A stretch of DNA of 5,965 nucleotides from contig JAUVBP010000079.1 in NCBI GenBank assembly GCA_030591125.1, positions 1 to 5,965 on the forward strand, read 5' to 3'. Shown in pieces: positions 1-5,965 of this stretch. The notes under the pieces were generated by a model. The model had not been told where the DNA came from. It ran no database searches and worked only from the letters and a program-made list of their open reading frames with translations. The DNA is from Candidatus Woesearchaeota archaeon. GTDB lineage: Archaea; Nanobdellota; Nanobdellia; Woesearchaeales; UBA11576. A program made the translations under genes and the position numbers. Positions within the stretch are counted from its first letter, which is position 1. Each line of letters starts with the position of its first letter.

Positions 1-519
1 CAATCGATAGATAGTGCAGCTCGTGCCCAGGACAGAGACAGTCTTTGCAGGTGAGAGTGTCAATGGACGGAAGATGTTGTCAACGATGACAAGTGTCCCT
101 TTGAACTCTTCCACCAGTTTCTTCTCGAGCTTGTGGAAATAGTTGTCAGGGTTCATGAATATGAAATCATATGCTGACAGATCCTCTTTGAGATAGTCTT
201 TGTTCTTCAATGTGCAACTCAGGCCTAACTTTGATGTCAACTGCTGTGCATCCTTGTGGAGCTTTGCGTCAACCTCTATTCCTGACGCGTCTGTGAAAAG
301 AGATGCGACAGCGACAGCGATGCCATCGCCGGAACCGAGATCCAGGAAGCTCTTGAAATTTCCGAGCTTCACTTTCTTGAACAACTCGAAAAGTTGCTGA
401 GGGTCAGACGCAGCCCAGTAGCCGAGAGAAGTAGCACGTTGGGACTGGCCTGAGATGATAAGAGCACTGCGTCGCTTGGAGTAGGTGCGTTTTATGTTTT
501 CGATGAGGGTGACGTCCAT
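1..519 (-). CDS. Class I SAM-dependent methyltransferase, C-terminus cut off by window edge
   Basis: This open frame gives 173 residues from the ATG at 517-519 to the window edge without a stop, so the 3' end is missing. A glycine-rich SAM-binding loop, DLGSGDG, lies at residues 60-66. It is followed by GIEVD at 80-84, whose acidic residue would hold the ribose, and by YDFIFMNP at 117-124 at the usual place of motif IV. A later strand, GTLVIVDN at 141-148, matches motif V. This order is that of a Rossmann-fold class I methyltransferase. There is no NPPY or DPPY motif, so a DNA or RNA adenine-N6 enzyme is not indicated, and the substrate cannot be told. The final strand (TSCTIYRL) suggests that little is missing. 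The frame stays open upstream to 642, with another ATG at 624, but that extension translates the GC-rich repeat. I chose 519 because a TATA-like box sits about 26 nt upstream, which fits a leaderless mRNA. No Shine-Dalgarno sequence precedes it. Confidence 0.85.
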   Translation of the reverse strand, partial: MDVTLIENIKRTYSKRRSALIISGQSQRATSLGYWAASDPQQLFELFKKVKLGNFKSFLDLGSGDGIAVAVASLFTDASGIEVDAKLHKDAQQLTSKLGLSCTLKNKDYLKEDLSAYDFIFMNPDNYFHKLEKKLVEEFKGTLVIVDNIFRPLTLSPAKTVSVLGTSCTIYRL

Positions 520-540
520 GGAGAATATATTAGATAGGAT

Positions 541-550
541 ATTATTAAAT
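541..550 (-). promoter_or_regulatory. TATA-like box for the methyltransferase gene
   Basis: On the minus strand this reads ATTTAATAAT, and its centre is about 26 nt upstream of the ATG at 519. That is the usual distance between an archaeal TATA box and the transcription start, so the transcript would begin at or next to the ATG. The lack of any GGAGG or GGTGA before this ATG agrees with a leaderless mRNA. A second AT run, TAATATAT at about 524-531, is too close to the ATG to serve the same start. The region is AT-rich, so a chance match is possible. Confidence 0.5.
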
Positions 551-562
551 CTGCCGTTAGAA

Positions 563-636
563 TTCAACTGAGCACCCTGCTCCGCTTGCTCGCTTCGCTC
601 ACAAGCTCTCGCGCAGCCACGCATGCTTAAACTGAG
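563..636. repeat. GC-rich 9-nt periodic island flanked by 10-bp direct repeats
   Basis: The plus strand has ttcaactgag at 563-572 and ttaaactgag at 627-636, a direct repeat with one mismatch. Between them lie 54 bp that are about two-thirds GC by hand count, while both flanks are AT-rich. Inside, GCTC occurs at 579, 588, 597 and 605, giving spacings of 9, 9 and 8. GCTTG (584-588) and CAAGC (602-606) can pair. On the minus strand the loop holds GCGAAGC, a sequence known to form a very stable DNA mini-hairpin. It could be a small inserted element with a target duplication, a dispersed intergenic repeat, or a structured transcript end. No transposase or clear terminal inverted repeat is visible. 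If the methyltransferase began at the upstream ATG (624), most of the island would be translated, which looks artefactual. Confidence 0.5.
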
Positions 637-743
637 TCCTGACTAAATTTCTAATTTGGCGAAGCCTTGAATATATAATTGATTCATTTTCTGAAGGCAC
701 GCTAACAGGCTGCTACGGTTGCTCAATTGAAGAATTAAATATA
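637..743. other. AT-rich intergenic remainder, no gene seen
   Basis: This stretch lies between the end of the five-gene block (stop at 744) and the GC-rich island. It has no open frame worth calling, no tRNA-like folding and no strong hairpin. The minus strand just after the stop reads TATATTTAATTCTTC, a mildly T-rich run that might help transcription end, but it is too weak to call a terminator. Confidence 0.4.
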
Positions 744-1568
744 TCAAGAAGTAAGTATCCTCTTCACCTCATGGAAGAAGTCTTCAGTCTCTTTCCTGTA
801 TCTGTCGTAATGGTCTCCCGACACCTGATGGGTCTCGCCAGCCATGAGCATCTTACCTATGTTGCTCAGCTCTGAAGCGATCGATAGATATCTGCGGTCC
901 ATCTTGCCTGTCGTCACGAGATGTGTCTTGAGCAAGGGGACGATATGATCCGGCGTCTCCGGCACGATGCCCTGCTGCAATAATGCTGCATGCGATGCAT
1001 CGACAACAGACCAGTAAAGGTCAATGACTGCCTGCTTCATGTTCCACTTGGCATTCGATATCGACATAGGTCCCTTCTCAAGATATATCCAGACTATCTC
1101 TTTGCTAGGAAGTATCATCTTCGAGCCGAGCATCCTCTTAGCCATGCCGAAACAGCCCTCATCATGGATTGCCGTCCCGTCGCGCAGCATGTTTATGAGT
1201 ATAGGGTCGCCCTTCAATGAATAATCCCAGAATTTTGTGAGCGGCATAGTAGTCACGTGAAGACGTTTAGATGTCTGCGATGCTACCTTCTCAGTAACCA
1301 CGCGATACGCAGTTATGACTTCTGGCGTGAGTATATGCACCATATCATCAAAGATGACAAGCACATCGATGTCGCTTCCGAAGAGCGCCTCATCCCTCAA
1401 TGACCTCTTACCTTCCTTGAACCCTCCACGCACAGCAGAGCCGAACCAGACAACAGACTTTATGAGCGGACCCATCTCTTTCTGCATAAGGTCAGAGAAA
1501 CCCTTGACAATCTCCTCTATCTCACCAGGTTTGGCAATATATTTTCTTGATGTAGTTCTAGCTTGCAT
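744..1568 (-). CDS. Nucleotidyltransferase (NTP_transf_2 type) with C-terminal HEPN-like helical domain
   Basis: The protein has 274 residues from the ATG at 1566-1568. The N-terminal half has the polymerase-beta-like nucleotidyltransferase signature: FGSAV at 42-46 and, 22 residues after the serine, GSDIDVLVI at 64-72 with D66 and D68 as metal-binding carboxylates. The stretch usually carrying a third acidic residue reads RLHVTT (102-107), so that carboxylate is not obvious. FWDY (113-116) and LRDGTAIHDEG (128-138) follow. The C-terminal half is helical, with AVIDLYW (180-186) and VDASHAA (189-195), and resembles the HEPN-like domain often joined to minimal nucleotidyltransferases. No clear R-x4-6-H ribonuclease motif is seen. 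Expected chemistry is transfer of a nucleotide to a protein, RNA or small molecule; the target is unknown. A GTG at 1577 is an alternative start, but GTGATC at 1572-1577, matching the 16S 3' end, sits 3 nt before the ATG. It is the last gene of the block and a paralog of the gene ending at 3672. Confidence 0.85.
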   Translation of the reverse strand: MQARTTSRKYIAKPGEIEEIVKGFSDLMQKEMGPLIKSVVWFGSAVRGGFKEGKRSLRDEALFGSDIDVLVIFDDMVHILTPEVITAYRVVTEKVASQTSKRLHVTTMPLTKFWDYSLKGDPILINMLRDGTAIHDEGCFGMAKRMLGSKMILPSKEIVWIYLEKGPMSISNAKWNMKQAVIDLYWSVVDASHAALLQQGIVPETPDHIVPLLKTHLVTTGKMDRRYLSIASELSNIGKMLMAGETHQVSGDHYDRYRKETEDFFHEVKRILTS

Positions 1569-1571
1569 ATC

Positions 1572-1577
1572 GATCAC
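1572..1577 (-). promoter_or_regulatory. Ribosome binding site that favours the ATG at 1568
   Basis: The minus strand reads GTGATC, complementary to the GATCAC near the 3' end of archaeal 16S rRNA, followed by GAT and the ATG at 1566-1568. Its first three bases are the in-frame GTG that could itself be read as a start. The gap to the upstream stop (1583-1585) is short, so translation may be coupled. Confidence 0.5.
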
Positions 1578-1582
1578 TCATC

Positions 1583-3637
1583 CTATTCTAATGGAACACC
1601 GCTCCAGAACACCCAGTCATCACTTGGCCTGTACTGGCCGACGATGTAAGGTGGTGGGTTGGCATGTCCGAAATATGATTCTGCGACATCGCTCCATCGG
1701 GTCTGGGCACCAGGAGCAAAGTAACTGTCAGTGATGTCTGCGCCGAAAGCCCTCCAGGTCTGGAGCAATATCCTCCCTCTGCCGAACTGCTCTTCTTCAT
1801 GCCCCTCAGATACCACAAAACCTGTGAAACCTTTTGATTTCAGGAGATCAACAGCCTCAACTACAGGAAATATACCCTGACCTGGCGGCAGATGCCCGTG
1901 CGCACCACTCGCAGAATCCACTGCCTGGACACTCCCGATGACCCCTGCACCTTGCATCTTGTCTACCATCTCCATATACCAATTATTGAATCTCTTCAGA
2001 CGATGCTCTTCAGTCTCCTGAGGATGCTCCTTCTTGAAATGATTGAGCCACATGCCAAGATGTGATGTATCAAAACAACCTTTGAGATGCTTTTCAGCAA
2101 CATCTTTAGCTTCACTCTTTGAATATCCTCTATCCTTGACAAGCTTCTTGACCATCTTCTTCCGGGATTCCTGTATCAGCTCTATGAACTCATCAGGATG
2201 ACCACCATAACCTGTAGGCCATCCGATCTCAGGACCTACATGTATGGTCCTTGTAACATTCTTGTTATGCTTCTCCTCATCCAGAGCAAATATCCCTGCA
2301 TCTGAATAAGAATCAATAGCCTTATCTTTCGCAAACTTCTTCAGGGAGACAACCTCCTCCATAGAACGCAATACTTCATCAGCCTGAGCATCGGAAGCAG
2401 CAGATGCCTCATGCACGTGCTTGAGATGATGCTCTGCCTGTTCAATGCTTTCTTTTATTATCTCAGTCGGCCTCTTATACGCTGTAGGTATGAACTGACC
2501 GCCAGTTGTCTGTTTCAGCGAGCTGTCCTCCATCATGATCTTATCCACCTCTTCAGGCGACATAGTGGCCTCAAGCTTTTCATAATACGACAACGCATCC
2601 TTCAGAGCATTTCTCTGCTTTATCTCATTGTTATATCTCGTCGTGTAGAATAGTGAATGCCCTCTTGCCTGGATCCATTTATTCTCAAGCTGCAGCCTGA
2701 AAGCATACTCTCCAGGGTCAAGTACAGAACCTACCTGCTTTGAATAACGTTCATTGAAATCAGAAGTCCTCTTGACTATCTCTTTCCAATCTACAGGTCG
2801 AGTGACGAATTTCTTGTTGGTATCATCCCATTTAGGGACCCTATGGAGCAGCTGCTCCTTATCCAGAGGATCTATCCATTTACCGTCTATGTCTAACCAA
2901 TCCCCTTTCTTTATCAGGACATCCTTCTCATCACGATCCTTTCCCCAGTTCTCCTCTTTAGCCTCATCATAGACCGGCTCATAGATATCTGAAGAATGAC
3001 GGACCTCCTGCATCACCTGACCAGTACGCTTATCCACAAGATATTCTGTAGCAAAATTATCTTCAGTCTCATAAGCCTCAAACTTGCCAGCATGCTTGCC
3101 TTTCATATTCCAATCAGCATCCACTATATTCCTGGTGAATTCCTGTGACCAGATGTCCACTCCACCACCGCCAGCGACATCCCCTAAGAACTTTATCGCA
3201 TCCTTGACCTCCTGGAGGTCTGTCTGCCTCTTCTGTTCGGAGATATTGAACCGCTGCGGGTCGAAACCTGAAAGGTTGCTCATGCTCGACGTCGGCATCT
3301 CCACACCCTCTATCGCGACCTCGTTCGCGCGGGCAAGCTCCCTTATGTTCTCCCGTACTTCCTTACCATATGCCTTAGGCCTTCCACCTATCGCCTGCTG
3401 TGATGACTGATTGAAGACCAGCTGCATCTTGCTCGCACCCATCCTTATCGCTGCGTCCACATTCTGGATGAATCCTCCGCCTGTTATCGGATCCTTCTCT
3501 ACGACAGTTATACCCAGCTCATTGATCGGCATTATCGGTTTCTCTAGTGTAGGCTTGTCCCTGGATCCTCCATGAAACTCCCTGGAATGATATTCCATGT
3601 CCATAGGGTTATAATTTGGTCCTGAGCTGAATTGCAT
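1583..3637 (-). CDS. Xylose-isomerase-like TIM-barrel protein split by a long insertion
   Basis: This is a 684-residue protein with no signal peptide or membrane span. Residues about 40-170 look like the first barrel strands: NVDAAIRMGASKMQLVF (59-75), VAIEGVEMP (107-115), and a helix then strand at 140-166. Residues about 455-640 carry motifs placed as in the AP-endonuclease-2/IolI/xylose-isomerase-like barrels: VGPEIGWP (E470), GCFDTSHLGMW (D523, H526), DSASGAHGHLPPGQG (D574, H580, H582) and VVSEGHEEEQFGRGR (E611). These carboxylates and histidines could hold a divalent metal. Roughly 280 residues between the halves (about 170-455) are charged and largely helical near 335-440, which is far more than the usual 250-300-residue barrel contains. 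The substrate is unknown; sugar isomerase, epimerase or phosphoesterase-like roles are possible. The ATG at 3637 is preceded by a weak GGATGGTATGAT, and Met12 and Met14 are alternative starts. The gene lies between the two nucleotidyltransferase paralogs. The barrel call is by motif only. Confidence 0.75.
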   Translation of the reverse strand: MQFSSGPNYNPMDMEYHSREFHGGSRDKPTLEKPIMPINELGITVVEKDPITGGGFIQNVDAAIRMGASKMQLVFNQSSQQAIGGRPKAYGKEVRENIRELARANEVAIEGVEMPTSSMSNLSGFDPQRFNISEQKRQTDLQEVKDAIKFLGDVAGGGGVDIWSQEFTRNIVDADWNMKGKHAGKFEAYETEDNFATEYLVDKRTGQVMQEVRHSSDIYEPVYDEAKEENWGKDRDEKDVLIKKGDWLDIDGKWIDPLDKEQLLHRVPKWDDTNKKFVTRPVDWKEIVKRTSDFNERYSKQVGSVLDPGEYAFRLQLENKWIQARGHSLFYTTRYNNEIKQRNALKDALSYYEKLEATMSPEEVDKIMMEDSSLKQTTGGQFIPTAYKRPTEIIKESIEQAEHHLKHVHEASAASDAQADEVLRSMEEVVSLKKFAKDKAIDSYSDAGIFALDEEKHNKNVTRTIHVGPEIGWPTGYGGHPDEFIELIQESRKKMVKKLVKDRGYSKSEAKDVAEKHLKGCFDTSHLGMWLNHFKKEHPQETEEHRLKRFNNWYMEMVDKMQGAGVIGSVQAVDSASGAHGHLPPGQGIFPVVEAVDLLKSKGFTGFVVSEGHEEEQFGRGRILLQTWRAFGADITDSYFAPGAQTRWSDVAESYFGHANPPPYIVGQYRPSDDWVFWSGVPLE

Positions 3638-3660
3638 CTTATCATACCATCCTATCCTAA

Positions 3661-3669
3661 ACTTATACA
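3661..3669 (-). promoter_or_regulatory. Possible internal TATA-like box before the TIM-barrel gene
   Basis: The minus strand reads TGTATAAGT here, centred about 28 nt before the ATG at 3637, in the largely untranslated gap after the upstream stop at 3672. If used, the transcript would start only a few bases before the ATG. The tight spacing of all genes makes read-through from upstream at least as likely, so this is a weak call. Confidence 0.2.
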
Positions 3670-3671
3670 GA

Positions 3672-4466
3672 TCATTTCACATGCTCCCTCACAAAATCAT
3701 CCATCTCTTTCATGAAAAAATCCGCATCATGCAGATATGAGTCAAACTCCTTACCAGATATCTCAAACACTTCCTTATGCATTATCTTCTTCGCGATATC
3801 ATAGAACTGCGCAACGATCTCCCCACACCTCTTATGCACCAGATTCCTCAGCACCAGCTCACGCTTCACAGTATCCGCAAGATCCTTCGGTGAAGGAGGG
3901 GTTATCCCTGCTACCATGACTGCCGCATGGGCTGCATCTATCACTGCCCAATACAGATCAATGACTGCCTTGGCGACATTTCCATTGGCGTTCTTGAGCG
4001 AACGCTCTGCCTTTATGAAATATATGTTGACACTCTCCTTTGAAGGGCGTACTTTCCCTGTCACAAGAAGCTCCTGCAGTGGAGCGAAGAAACCGTTGTC
4101 ATGGACCACAAGGGATTCCCGGAATATCTGGAGCGTATCATGATCCTCTGCCCTGAAACCTTTCCAGAGTTCAGAAGCATGCATCGCTTCGCACCTGATA
4201 GGCAGCTTCTTTGCGTAAGCAAGCTCTGATGCTGCAATCTTCATGTCTGTGACCTGCTTTGTCATGACCACCTCATTCAGGTCGTCGACCACCAACAGGA
4301 CATCAAGGTCTGCATCTGCAACAGCGGGACGCTTGACGACTATGGCTGCAAGACCTTCCATATCCCTTGCGACCAATGCGCTGGCAAATACCTTCAGCTG
4401 CATGAATCTCTTGTCATCTACATGAGTGATGTTATGCAATCTTTTAGGCTTAAGGTCAGTCTCCAT
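3672..4466 (-). CDS. Divergent nucleotidyltransferase-like paralog with HEPN-like C-terminal domain
   Basis: The protein has 264 residues from the ATG at 4464-4466. It aligns by eye with the product of the gene at 744-1568 along its length. The catalytic G-S loop, FGSAV in the paralog, is FASAL here (27-31), so the glycine is lost and the serine kept. The metal carboxylates survive as ADLDVLLVVDD with D53 and D55. FRESLVVHDNGFF (115-127) corresponds to LRDGTAIHDEGCF in the paralog. The C-terminal half has KAVIDLYWAVIDAAHAAV (166-183), the same helical signature as its partner, then a conserved-looking tail with EISGKEFDSY (235-244). It may be weakly active, or a non-catalytic partner that forms a heterodimer with the paralog. 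An in-frame ATG at 4481 adds MVTKK, but GGTGA at 4475-4479 lies 8 nt before the ATG at 4466, so I prefer the shorter form. It sits between the charged helical protein and the TIM-barrel gene. Confidence 0.8.
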   Translation of the reverse strand: METDLKPKRLHNITHVDDKRFMQLKVFASALVARDMEGLAAIVVKRPAVADADLDVLLVVDDLNEVVMTKQVTDMKIAASELAYAKKLPIRCEAMHASELWKGFRAEDHDTLQIFRESLVVHDNGFFAPLQELLVTGKVRPSKESVNIYFIKAERSLKNANGNVAKAVIDLYWAVIDAAHAAVMVAGITPPSPKDLADTVKRELVLRNLVHKRCGEIVAQFYDIAKKIMHKEVFEISGKEFDSYLHDADFFMKEMDDFVREHVK

Positions 4467-4474
4467 CTTCTTAG

Positions 4475-4479
4475 TCACC
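4475..4479 (-). promoter_or_regulatory. Ribosome binding site that favours the ATG at 4466
   Basis: The minus strand reads GGTGA, followed by 8 nt and then ATG at 4464-4466. This core matches the archaeal 16S 3' end (CACCTCC) and overlaps the second codon of the longer reading that begins at 4481. It therefore argues that the first five residues of that longer form are untranslated leader. Confidence 0.5.
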
Positions 4480-4508
4480 ATATCTGTCCAGTCAACATAT
4501 CATCCAGA

Positions 4509-5066
4509 TCAGCCTCCAGGGCCGAACCAATCCATCTTATATCCCATCGAACGCAATATGCGCATGGATCCGACGACATTCTCCACAAGATCATCCGAAG
4601 GTGATGAGTAAAGTTCTTTGTTAGGGGGATTCTGCATGCTCTGCTGAAGAGTGTCATATGCTTCACGTGCATGCTCATATACCTGAAGGAACTCATCTTT
4701 TGTCGGGGGCACATTATCCTGCGAGTACCATTGCTGGATCTCCTGCAGAGTGTTCTGAGGAAGCAGTTCCTGGATACGCTTACCGTAATCGGAGCCTCCT
4801 CCGCTCAGGTCAATCTTATGATCCTTGACCTGCTCCTCGATATCACTCGCCTGCTCAAACAGCTTGTCTATCTCAACCTTCTTCTGCTTCGGTACCTCAA
4901 TCTCCTGAAGCATCTCGTCAAGCTTTATCTCTTTCAGGGAATCCTCGATTATCTTCTTGGCATCAATCTCCTGCTTCTTGCGCCGCTCTTCCAGCGCCTT
5001 CAACCTCTTCAGCCGCTCCTTGGGAGGAAGCTTCATTATCGCCGCAAGCTCTTTCTCATCAGGCAT
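4509..5066 (-). CDS. Conserved-looking charged helical protein, function unknown
   Basis: The protein has 185 residues and no enzyme motif that I recognise. It begins MPDEKELAAIMKLPPKERLK, and residues about 12-60 form a long, lysine- and glutamate-rich helix likely to be coiled coil (ALEERRKKQEIDAKKIIEDS). A flexible glycine patch, LSGGGSDYGKR at 87-97, leads into a second helical part with QQWYSQDNVPPTKDEF (111-126). The tail ends in MDWFGPGG. There is no signal peptide or membrane segment, so it should be cytosolic. The make-up suits an adaptor or scaffold for the neighbouring proteins, but that is inference. The frame also opens at TTG 5078 and ATG 5069. I chose the ATG at 5064-5066 because GGTGA at 5072-5076 is then 5 nt away. 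The upstream stop is at 5080, only 13 nt before, so the two genes are almost certainly co-transcribed. An LPPKERLK-type start feels familiar from uncharacterised DPANN proteins, but I cannot confirm this. Confidence 0.75.
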   Translation of the reverse strand: MPDEKELAAIMKLPPKERLKRLKALEERRKKQEIDAKKIIEDSLKEIKLDEMLQEIEVPKQKKVEIDKLFEQASDIEEQVKDHKIDLSGGGSDYGKRIQELLPQNTLQEIQQWYSQDNVPPTKDEFLQVYEHAREAYDTLQQSMQNPPNKELYSSPSDDLVENVVGSMRILRSMGYKMDWFGPGG

Positions 5067-5069
5067 CAT

Positions 5070-5084
5070 AGTCACCAAGTCACC
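5070..5084 (-). promoter_or_regulatory. Tandem GGTGACT Shine-Dalgarno-like repeat at the gene junction
   Basis: On the minus strand GGTGACT occurs twice, at 5084-5078 and 5076-5070, separated by one T. The first copy contains the TGA stop of the upstream gene. The second lies directly before the paired ATGs at 5069 and 5066. Both match the archaeal anti-Shine-Dalgarno, so a ribosome finishing the upstream gene meets a binding site at once, which points to coupled translation. Confidence 0.45.
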
Positions 5085-5961
5085 ACGTTATCATACGATG
5101 GGCTTTCTTGAAATTCTTGTATGTGTTCCATATCACTACCTGCATAGCACCCACTGCAGGCTTTATGTCCCTAGACATCTCCCATTTTGACGGCTCGCTC
5201 TTGCTCTTCTTCGGTCTCAAAGGGACCAGAGCAGTGAATATCTCTTTGAATCCTGAAAAGACTGCCATGAACGGTTCTGCTGCACCCTTCATGCTCTCCA
5301 TAGCCTTCTTTGCAGCGGCCTCTTTCTCTTCCCTCTCCTTGACATCTTCAGGGAACTCTTCTCCTTTATCTTTCAGGTATTTCCTCAGGTCATCACCAAG
5401 CGCATCAATCGATTCCTGAAGGCTCTTGTCTATATCACCAAGCATGTCAAATGTCTCTGCATCACGCAGGCTGACGAAATTCTCGATCTCCTTGTCTGTC
5501 CAGGCATAGCCTCTCATGGTTATCTCGCTACGCCCGACGTGTACCGGGCCTTTGTGCTGGTAACCTTCCTGATGGAAGTCCATGTGCGGCTGAGTCCTGA
5601 AGAGTATAGTGAGCAGGACCACCGCATTATGATGATCACCTTCACGTCTCTTGCACAACACCTCAATCTCTGTAAAGCTTCCCTCGAACGCGCCTATCAG
5701 ATCTTCACTCTCAGTCTTCTCAAAGTTCTGAGAGAGTCGCTTCACATTCCTGAGGTATGGCTTTATCCAGTTGATATAGAGCTGGATCGCATTATAATGC
5801 TGACGCAGGAACTTGACAGTAAATTTCTTCCTGTTCTTGACCTCGCTATACGTGTGATCCTTCCACACTATGTAAGCCATGAGCTTCCTACGCAGGACAT
5901 TCTTTAGTTTAGGATTGAACTTGAGAGAATCCACATACTTATCTACCTCAACCTTCCTCAT
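5080..5961 (-). CDS. Uncharacterised mixed alpha/beta protein, first gene of the block
   Basis: The protein has 293 residues and no family that I can name. The N-terminal third is basic and helical (RRKLMAYIVWKDHTYSEVKNRKK at 24-46, then QHYNAIQLYINWIKPYLRNVKRL at 54-76). A probable sheet region follows, with FTEIEVLCKR (96-105), NAVVLLTILFRTQP (112-125), KGPVHVGRSEITMRGYAWTDKEIENF (137-162). Residues 176-250 are charged helix with an alanine- and methionine-rich stretch, then FMAVFSGFKEIFTALVP (231-247), which is moderately hydrophobic but probably too short and polar for a membrane span. The C-terminus, WNTYKNFKKAHRMITW, is aromatic and basic. The ATG at 5959-5961 is only 4 nt from the window edge and no in-frame stop is visible before it, so the true start may lie further upstream. 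Its stop is 13 nt before the next start, placing it in the same operon. It could bind the other cluster proteins or nucleic acid, but nothing shows which. Confidence 0.75.
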   Translation of the reverse strand: MRKVEVDKYVDSLKFNPKLKNVLRRKLMAYIVWKDHTYSEVKNRKKFTVKFLRQHYNAIQLYINWIKPYLRNVKRLSQNFEKTESEDLIGAFEGSFTEIEVLCKRREGDHHNAVVLLTILFRTQPHMDFHQEGYQHKGPVHVGRSEITMRGYAWTDKEIENFVSLRDAETFDMLGDIDKSLQESIDALGDDLRKYLKDKGEEFPEDVKEREEKEAAAKKAMESMKGAAEPFMAVFSGFKEIFTALVPLRPKKSKSEPSKWEMSRDIKPAVGAMQVVIWNTYKNFKKAHRMITW

Positions 5962-5965
5962 CGCA

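Noticed and set aside
3..13. An 11-base word, atcgatagata, shared with 880-890
   Set aside because: A few shared 11-mers are expected by chance in 6 kb, and both copies fall inside unrelated coding sequence.
518..571. Plus-strand 17-codon frame in the spacer
   Set aside because: It is too short, has no ribosome site, and overlaps the promoter and start of the methyltransferase gene.
648..659. Weak AT inverted repeat (AAATT/AATTT) as a terminator
   Set aside because: Five AT pairs around a 3-nt loop is too weak and is not followed by a clear T-run on the minus strand.
744..1568. Classical HEPN/MNT toxin-antitoxin pair
   Set aside because: The nucleotidyltransferase and HEPN-like parts are fused in one chain, no R-x4-6-H RNase motif is clear, and the neighbours are not a small two-gene module.
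1315..1734. Plus-strand open frame of 139 codons opposite the nucleotidyltransferase and the end of the barrel gene
   Set aside because: It overlaps two well-supported minus-strand genes, shows no domain, and its serine- and threonine-rich make-up is typical of the antisense of a coding frame.
4671..5111. Plus-strand open frame of 146 codons, leucine-rich and resembling a membrane protein
   Set aside because: It is the antisense of the lysine- and glutamate-rich helical gene; CTT/CTC leucine codons are what complementing AAG/GAG produces.

Overview
The window looks archaeal, most likely from an uncultured DPANN-type lineage (Woesearchaeota or Pacearchaeota-like). This placement rests on sequence style and on family resemblance recalled without a search. 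The supporting signs are starts preceded by GGTGA or GTGATC, which match the archaeal 16S 3' end, one probably leaderless gene with a TATA-like box about 26 nt before its ATG, and protein types I associate with such genomes. All six genes are on the minus strand, so transcription runs from position 5965 towards position 1.

In transcription order the first five genes form a compact block at 5961-744: an unrecognised 293-residue protein; an unrecognised 185-residue charged helical protein; a nucleotidyltransferase-like protein with a weakened catalytic motif; a 684-residue protein that reads as a xylose-isomerase-like TIM barrel split by a long insertion; and a second nucleotidyltransferase with an intact motif. 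Gaps between these genes run from about 13 to 42 nt, so they are probably one operon. Its promoter would lie at or beyond the right edge.

The two nucleotidyltransferase proteins are paralogs. They share the N-terminal fold and a C-terminal helical domain with an AVIDLYW..(V/I)DA.HAA signature, and they sit on either side of the TIM-barrel gene. One has the G-S plus D-x-D catalytic elements; in the other the glycine of G-S is alanine. A working idea, which is inference only, is that the pair works as an active and a modified subunit together with the metal-binding barrel protein, with the two helical proteins as accessory parts.

A 224-nt spacer (520-743) separates this block from a truncated SAM-dependent methyltransferase at 1-519. 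The spacer is mostly AT-rich but holds a GC-rich island with four GCTC units spaced 9, 9 and 8 nt apart. The island contains a short hairpin and is flanked by near-identical 10-bp direct repeats. I see no tRNA, rRNA, CRISPR array, insertion sequence or plus-strand gene.
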